DNA of 64,000 nt from NCBI RefSeq assembly GCF_007750395.1, contig NZ_CP036281.1, forward strand, positions 5,789,001 through 5,853,000. Reading direction: 5' to 3'. The DNA comes from Polystyrenella longa. Lineage in GTDB: Bacteria > Planctomycetota > Planctomycetia > Planctomycetales > Planctomycetaceae. The notes below the pieces were generated by a model. It searched no databases and was not told where the DNA came from. It saw nothing but the letters and a program-made list of their open reading frames with translations. Both the position numbers and the translations under genes were made by a program. Of this stretch, positions 59,795 to 64,000 are shown one piece after another. Numbering within the stretch: the stretch's first letter is position 1; each line of letters begins with the position of its first letter.

Positions 59795-60757
59795 ATGCCC
59801 AGCCCGTCTACAGCAGAAGCAACCCCCCGGCCTGACCTGGCGGGCTCGCTGATGGAATTTGACCTGGCCGCCAACAACGCTGGCGCTGCTGGAACAAAAG
59901 TGTTTCCGGTGTTGCCTGTCGGCAAAAAGTCGGCAGCTTTCAAAAAGATTCCCCTGAAACAGTTGTTGCAGTCTCAGGAAACGTCTCGCACTTCGCGTGC
60001 AAATTATAACCGTGGTGATTTCACCTACACCAAGGACCAGTACAGCTGTGAAGAAAACGGCTGGGAGGAACCGGTCGACGAAGATGAAGCCGAAATTGTT
60101 GGCGATTACTTTGATGCCGAAGTCGTCGCAGCACAGCGAGCCCAGAGCTTTATTGTCCGCAACCAGGACAAGCGAGTTGCTGACCTGCTGTTCAACGCGA
60201 CCACTTTCACCAGCCAGAAAACGGCAGCAACTCAGACGTTTGACACCAAAGCGAGTGCGACTCCCATTGCGGATATCAAAGCGGCGTCCCTGGCTGTTCG
60301 TGATCAGTGCGGCTTGATGGCAAACACAGTCATCATTCCCTATGTGACACTGACGCATATGTTGGAGACCGACGAAGTTGTCGAGCGTCTGAAATTCAGT
60401 GGTCATACCGACCCGAAGAATATTCAGGTCTCGGCACTCGCTGCTCTGTTCAATCTCAGCAACATCGTTGTGCCGGGAATGATTCAGAATACAGCAAACG
60501 TTGGACAAGCGGAAAGCCTGTCTGATGTCTGGTCCTCTTCCTATGTGATGGTTTGTCGAACGGCGACGTCGATGGACATCAAGGAACCCTGTATTGGCCG
60601 CACCTTCCAATGGCGTGGAGCGGGCGGCGAATACGGAACCATCATGGAAAGCTACTGGGAAAACCAGACTCGCTCAACCGTGGTTCGTTGTCGCCAGGAT
60701 ACCCACGAGAAGATGCTGATTCAGGAAGCTGGTCACCTGATTACCGGGGCGATGTAA
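59795..60757 (+). CDS. Major capsid protein
   Basis: 320 residues, ATG 59795 after AAGGAGTTGGAG. RANYNRGDFTYTKDQYSCEENGWEEPVDEDEAE, VVAAQRAQSFIVRNQDKRVADLLFN and MLIQEAGHLITGAM (parts) match HK97-fold capsid proteins of the phage E-like class. Strong ribosome binding site and a terminator right after it are typical of the most highly expressed late gene. Confidence 0.9.
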   Translation: MPSPSTAEATPRPDLAGSLMEFDLAANNAGAAGTKVFPVLPVGKKSAAFKKIPLKQLLQSQETSRTSRANYNRGDFTYTKDQYSCEENGWEEPVDEDEAEIVGDYFDAEVVAAQRAQSFIVRNQDKRVADLLFNATTFTSQKTAATQTFDTKASATPIADIKAASLAVRDQCGLMANTVIIPYVTLTHMLETDEVVERLKFSGHTDPKNIQVSALAALFNLSNIVVPGMIQNTANVGQAESLSDVWSSSYVMVCRTATSMDIKEPCIGRTFQWRGAGGEYGTIMESYWENQTRSTVVRCRQDTHEKMLIQEAGHLITGAM

Positions 60758-60791
60758 GACACCTGAGACCTGCCTGTGTCGATGGTTGTGT

Positions 60792-60824
60792 GCCCGGGCT
60801 CCTGAGGGGGCCTGGGCTATTTTC
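60792..60824 (+). terminator. Terminator after the major capsid gene
   Basis: GCCCGGGCTCC faces GGGGGCCTGGGC with a TGA loop, followed by TATTTT. Mismatched but stable; probably partial, lowering expression of the connector genes. Confidence 0.55.
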
Positions 60825-60858
60825 TAAAACAACTTAACCCCAGAAATGAGGTGATCTA

Positions 60859-61275
60859 ATGCGTGTCTTTGAATGGGGTGACCTTCACCAGATCGATTCC
60901 AAAGAAGTCATGGCGGCAATTGAAACGGTGGGTGGCGAGAGTAAACAACACCCGAACGCCAATCTGGACGAAGCTGATATTCCGTTGCTGGAAAAACATT
61001 TTGGGATCGATGGCAAAACCGTCACTCCATCACCGACTCCGCCCAACGAGAAGGCAACGGCACCACCACAGAAAAATGCCCCTCCTGCGACAAAGGCTGT
61101 TGATAAATCGGACTTTATCACCCATGACATCGTGCTCAAACAGCAAATGAACTTGGGGAAACACAAACTTCCCAAAGGTGCGAAGATTGCTGAAATCACG
61201 ATGCGAGCTGATGTGGACATCTACTTCCTTGGTGACGCCCTGCACTTCAATAAAGCGGGAATCGCGCCTGAGTAA
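60859..61275 (+). CDS. Unknown protein after major capsid, 138 residues
   Basis: ATG 60859. An N-terminal helical part (GDLHQIDSKEVMAAIETVGGE, DIPLLEKHFGID), a Pro/Thr/Ala linker (about 55-85) and a C-terminal part with DIVLKQQMNLGKHKLPKGAKIAEITMRADVDIYFLGD. In this position phages encode head fibre or connector proteins. Not assigned. Confidence 0.6.
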   Translation: MRVFEWGDLHQIDSKEVMAAIETVGGESKQHPNANLDEADIPLLEKHFGIDGKTVTPSPTPPNEKATAPPQKNAPPATKAVDKSDFITHDIVLKQQMNLGKHKLPKGAKIAEITMRADVDIYFLGDALHFNKAGIAPE

Positions 61276-61289
61276 CCACTGAGTGAACC

Positions 61290-61646
61290 ATGATTGATCA
61301 CGACGAACTCTTCCTCGAACTCGGTTTTCCGGCTCTCTCCGAGCATATGGGGGCGTCGGTCACTTACCACTATGTTGACGGCGGTTCGGCAACAGCAACG
61401 GCAGTGATCGGCGAGGAAGAGGGAGAGAATCGGCAAGGTCAGTATCACGAGACAGTCGAACAAGTCCTGCACTGTGTGTTTCAGCGAGCGGACTTGCGGG
61501 AACTGCTGCAGCAAGGGGACTACCTGGACTATGACAGACGTCGCTGGTCATTCGTCAAAGTGGTTGATCGAACCAGCACGGTGTTAACTATTCAATTCAA
61601 AGCGAGCGACATTCGCCAGACAGGAATGCGGACGAAGGGATTATGA
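61290..61646 (+). CDS. Head-tail joining protein
   Basis: 118 residues, ATG 61290. DGGSATATAVIGEEEGEN... and DYDRRRWSFVKVVDRTSTVLTIQFKASDIRQTG (in parts) is a small beta-barrel of gpFII-like connector type. The order capsid, connector, completion, tail tube supports it. Overlaps the next gene by four bases. Confidence 0.65.
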   Translation: MIDHDELFLELGFPALSEHMGASVTYHYVDGGSATATAVIGEEEGENRQGQYHETVEQVLHCVFQRADLRELLQQGDYLDYDRRRWSFVKVVDRTSTVLTIQFKASDIRQTGMRTKGL

Positions 61647-62158
61647 GTACCACCGACCTGACAGGACCATTCGCCATTGCCGTCGCCAAGCTGCGACGCA
61701 TGCTGTCGTTGTCGACAACGTTTCAGCTGGCGCGTGGGGTGGTCAATGAGCAGGATGCTCTCTCGTTTATTCATACCCGCGATTATCGCATGAATCCGGA
61801 ACGTCCTCTGGGGATTGTGCATCCGGGTTCGACGTTTGGTTATCAGAAGGTTTCCGGCGGGGCTCAGTATCAGCTGCAACCGCATGGAGTGGTGGAGCTC
61901 TATCTTTCCATCGATGTTCCGGCGGAGTATCAGAACGACGAAATCCAGGCGGACCTGTTCGCCGCAGACTACTTCTCCAACATCATCACCGACATTGCGG
62001 CACTTTCGGCGGCGGAAGATCCGGAAAGCGACACATCCCATCTGGACATCACCAATGCGGACCTGTCGTTCTATGCGTGTACCGACAAAGAGGACTGGCC
62101 CACGATTGGTCAGTTCTACTTCGCCTACATCCTCTTTCAGTGGGGGGGCGAAGGATGA
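61643..62158 (+). CDS. Head-tail adaptor / neck protein, 171 residues
   Basis: ATG 61643, overlapping the preceding stop. FAIAVAKLRRMLSLSTTFQLARG, HTRDYRMNPERPLGIVHPGSTFGYQKV and VVELYLSIDVPAEYQND are consistent with a tail-completion or minor tail protein. Assignment by position; family not certain. Confidence 0.55.
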   Translation: MSTTDLTGPFAIAVAKLRRMLSLSTTFQLARGVVNEQDALSFIHTRDYRMNPERPLGIVHPGSTFGYQKVSGGAQYQLQPHGVVELYLSIDVPAEYQNDEIQADLFAADYFSNIITDIAALSAAEDPESDTSHLDITNADLSFYACTDKEDWPTIGQFYFAYILFQWGGEG

Positions 62159-62640
62159 TTGTGTTCAACTTCCAAGTTTCACGAAAAGGGATCGCCCGAA
62201 AGTCGTACAACCGGTCTTTCCGGGAAGAGTTCAAAAACACGCTGCTGTATGCGGTTCAGTATTGGCACGAGAAGATTCTGCCACGTCACTTTTACGTTTC
62301 AGCTCATGGAAAATACCGACATCAGCGGCGTGATGCGGAGTGGGTGCAGAACAAGCGGAAAAAAGGCCGGGGGCAGGGAAAGTTCATCGACCTGTTGTTC
62401 AAAGGCACGGCACGGCGATGGTTGACCCATAACCCTCAGTATTCGGCAACTTCCCGGCTGGGCAAAGTCAAGATGGAGGCCCCGCCCTACTTTGTGAAAC
62501 CCAACGAGAAAAACCCAGGCAGCCAACCTGACAAAGTGGCCGAACTCAAACTGATCACTCGGGATGAGCGACAGGAGATGGCAAAACGGATTCATAAGCA
62601 CCTCATTCGGCAAATCAAACAAGCGGAGAAAAAGAGATGA
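62155..62640 (+). CDS. HK97 gp10-like tail component, 161 residues
   Basis: ATG 62155 overlaps the previous stop (ATGA); the frame is open further upstream inside that gene. Strongly basic with VQYWHEKILPRHFYVSAHGKYRHQRR and RRWLTHNPQYSATSRLGKVKM. Size, charge and place before the tail tube gene match gp10-like tail-completion proteins. Confidence 0.55.
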   Translation: MIVFNFQVSRKGIARKSYNRSFREEFKNTLLYAVQYWHEKILPRHFYVSAHGKYRHQRRDAEWVQNKRKKGRGQGKFIDLLFKGTARRWLTHNPQYSATSRLGKVKMEAPPYFVKPNEKNPGSQPDKVAELKLITRDERQEMAKRIHKHLIRQIKQAEKKR

Positions 62641-63560
62641 CAATCAGTCGTTTAGACCTCGTGGAATTCCCCGGTCCAGTTTACGTCAAACAGATTACGA
62701 ACCAGGACTGGAGCTCGGGCATTCAAAGCATGATGGGGTACTCCGGAGGCTCGATTGTGCCGACGTTCGGTGCCCATGAAATGCAGATTCCGGAAGTTAC
62801 TTTCACGACAACACAACTGGCCACGCTGCTCGGGTTTACCGGCCCGCGAGGGGTCGCGTTCGCCTCGGCAGTGAATACCTACCAGAAACTGGCAGGAACC
62901 GTCGGGAACGTGGCCCGGCTGACGGCGTCTCACCAGCGAGCCCAGATGACTGCCGGACTGGTCTATCTTCGTAGTCTGGAATTGAACAATCAGAATTCCG
63001 GTACTGCTGAAGTGGCGATTGTCTCCGTGTACGACGGGTCGAATGATCCGATTGTGATTACGGGATCGGTTGCCCTGCCGACATCGATAGAGGACACCGA
63101 ACATTTCCGATCCGGGCCGGTTTACATCAACGGAAGTTCGGTCGCCGATGTGACGCGCGTGCGGTACGAAACGGGGATCGAAATCTATACCCAGAATGAT
63201 GGCGATTCGATCTGGCCCGATTTGATTGCGATCGAGAAGTTTGAACCCACGATCACGATTGAATCGACGGCCGTGTCGGCCTTTGCCGGGACAGGGATCG
63301 ATGGTCTGGCCCTTAACGGCAGTACCGGGGTCATTGCCTACGGTCGTAAGCGAACCAACAACCAGGCGGGAGGTGTGGCCTTTGTCAGTGGCGCGACGGG
63401 CCAGCACATCAGTCTGGCCGGCCTGAATGGTCGCTATTTTGTTTCCGATCTCAGTGGCAACGGTGCCACGCCGATCAACACCTCGATTCGCTGTGAGCTG
63501 ACAGGGACGGATGACGAAGACTCCATCGTTACGGTCAGCACCACAGCGACACTCCCGTAA
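62637..63560 (+). CDS. Major tail (tube) protein
   Basis: 307 residues, ATG 62637 overlapping the preceding stop. SIVPTFGAHEMQIPEVTFTTTQLATLLGFTGPRGVAFASAVNTYQKL and a long beta-rich C-terminus (SLAGLNGRYFVSDLSGNGATPINTSIRCELTGTDDED, in parts) with an added Ig-like region. It fits a tail tube subunit. No sheath gene is seen, favouring a siphovirus, though the window ends soon after. Confidence 0.7.
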   Translation: MTISRLDLVEFPGPVYVKQITNQDWSSGIQSMMGYSGGSIVPTFGAHEMQIPEVTFTTTQLATLLGFTGPRGVAFASAVNTYQKLAGTVGNVARLTASHQRAQMTAGLVYLRSLELNNQNSGTAEVAIVSVYDGSNDPIVITGSVALPTSIEDTEHFRSGPVYINGSSVADVTRVRYETGIEIYTQNDGDSIWPDLIAIEKFEPTITIESTAVSAFAGTGIDGLALNGSTGVIAYGRKRTNNQAGGVAFVSGATGQHISLAGLNGRYFVSDLSGNGATPINTSIRCELTGTDDEDSIVTVSTTATLP

Positions 63561-63570
63561 CAGGTCCAGA

Positions 63571-63771
63571 ATGATGACAGAGAAAACCGAAGCAGAATTA
63601 TTCGAAGAGCAGGTCCAGCGGCGAGCGGAGGACAGGCACCTGACTTTGAAACAGGCTCGGGAACAATTGCGGCAGGAAGCGGAGCAGGACGCGATTCAGG
63701 CGACCCTGAAAGCGGCTCATGGTTCCAAAGCAAAACCGGAAGCGAAACCGAAAACAGCCAGAAAGAAATAA
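63571..63771 (+). CDS. Small tail-assembly-like protein, 66 residues
   Basis: ATG 63571 (63574 also possible). Charged helix TEKTEAELFEEQVQRRAEDRHLTLKQAREQLRQ and a Lys/Ala/Pro tail ending KKTARKK-like. In this place phages encode tail assembly chaperones; no frameshift signal was identified. Confidence 0.5.
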   Translation: MMTEKTEAELFEEQVQRRAEDRHLTLKQAREQLRQEAEQDAIQATLKAAHGSKAKPEAKPKTARKK

Positions 63772-63775
63772 CCTG

Positions 63776-64000
63776 ATGGCAGGATTCATGTACTACTTTC
63801 CCGGCCTCAGTCGGGATCAATTACAGTCAGCTCCTGAGTTGATGCAAGAGCGAGGCGTCGACCGGGCGTTACGGGATCTGTATGCCGATTGGAAACCGAC
63901 CCACAACGTCATTCTGATCGAACCTCCGAAAGGGCCTGACGGGGGTCGGGGAACTTGGGTGTATGCCTTGCCTCCTTCGGGAGACGTGCCCCGCTCGACC
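63776..64000 (+). CDS. Phage protein cut by the window end
   Basis: ATG 63776, open to the edge, at least 75 codons. It begins MAGFMYYFPGLSRDQLQSAP and continues with ERGVDRALRDLYADWK and IEPPKGPDGGRGTWVYALPP. Part of the tail operon; not recognised. Confidence 0.65.
   Translation, partial: MAGFMYYFPGLSRDQLQSAPELMQERGVDRALRDLYADWKPTHNVILIEPPKGPDGGRGTWVYALPPSGDVPRST

Overview
The window looks like a piece of a planctomycete chromosome (inference). The reasons are moderate GC, transposase relics with the ERNHQGL...GGLLKYYYR C-terminus I associate with that phylum, and a DUF1257/DUF2997/AAA cassette and phage genes whose closest remembered homologues are planctomycetal. No rRNA or complete tRNA gene is present. 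The window divides into a defence island (1 to about 27 kb), a small mobile module with its own integrase (about 28-34 kb), and a tailed prophage (about 34.2 kb to the right edge).

Defence island. It is read mostly leftwards. It opens with the N-terminal two thirds of a DUF4011 helicase (Hhe-type). Next is a TM0106-type RecB-like nuclease/helicase gene broken by a perfect 19-bp tandem duplication. Then come a small uncharacterised cluster (ETHPGGGQYDC protein, 23-residue membrane peptide, zinc-ribbon proteins), a PD-(D/E)XK-like nuclease next to a beta-CASP metallo-beta-lactamase protein, and a WYL regulator divergent from mcrBC. After two transposase relics comes a type I restriction-modification operon, hsdM-hsdS-orf310-hsdR, in which every junction is a 4-base overlap and an unknown 310-residue protein is built in. 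A decayed second hsdM, an Mrr nuclease, a 22-bp inverted repeat and a Cys-rich Rep-like protein finish the island.

Mobile module. A Ycf35-like DUF1257 protein, a DUF2997 protein, a Ycf46-like AAA+ ATPase, a coiled-coil protein and small proteins are separated by strong hairpin terminators. They are followed by two HTH proteins and a leftward tyrosine recombinase. Next to the recombinase lies the 3' part of a tRNA-Lys(TTT) gene with its terminator. Only the 3' part is present, so this is an att half-site. Its orientation implies that the inserted element continues to the right (the prophage) and that an intact tRNA-Lys lies beyond its far end. The recombinase on the left side of the site suggests a tandem arrangement of two elements.

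Prophage. The early region has an excisionase-like HTH protein, a LexA-type DNA-binding protein without peptidase, CsrA, a ParB-like protein, an HD phosphohydrolase, a replication protein, a MazG-like protein, a resolvase-like nuclease and a string of tiny genes. Four copies of a TGGCAACGTTGCCA-type palindrome lie among them. A leftward cargo block (PilZ protein, two unknowns, PIN-like nuclease, TnpB relic) interrupts it. Rightward again come a membrane and trypsin-like protease block and tail-fibre-like proteins. The morphogenesis operon follows: terminase small and large subunits, lambda-type portal, S49 protease with fused scaffold, DUF2190-type cement protein, major capsid protein, head-tail connectors, tail tube, and a last gene cut by the right edge.
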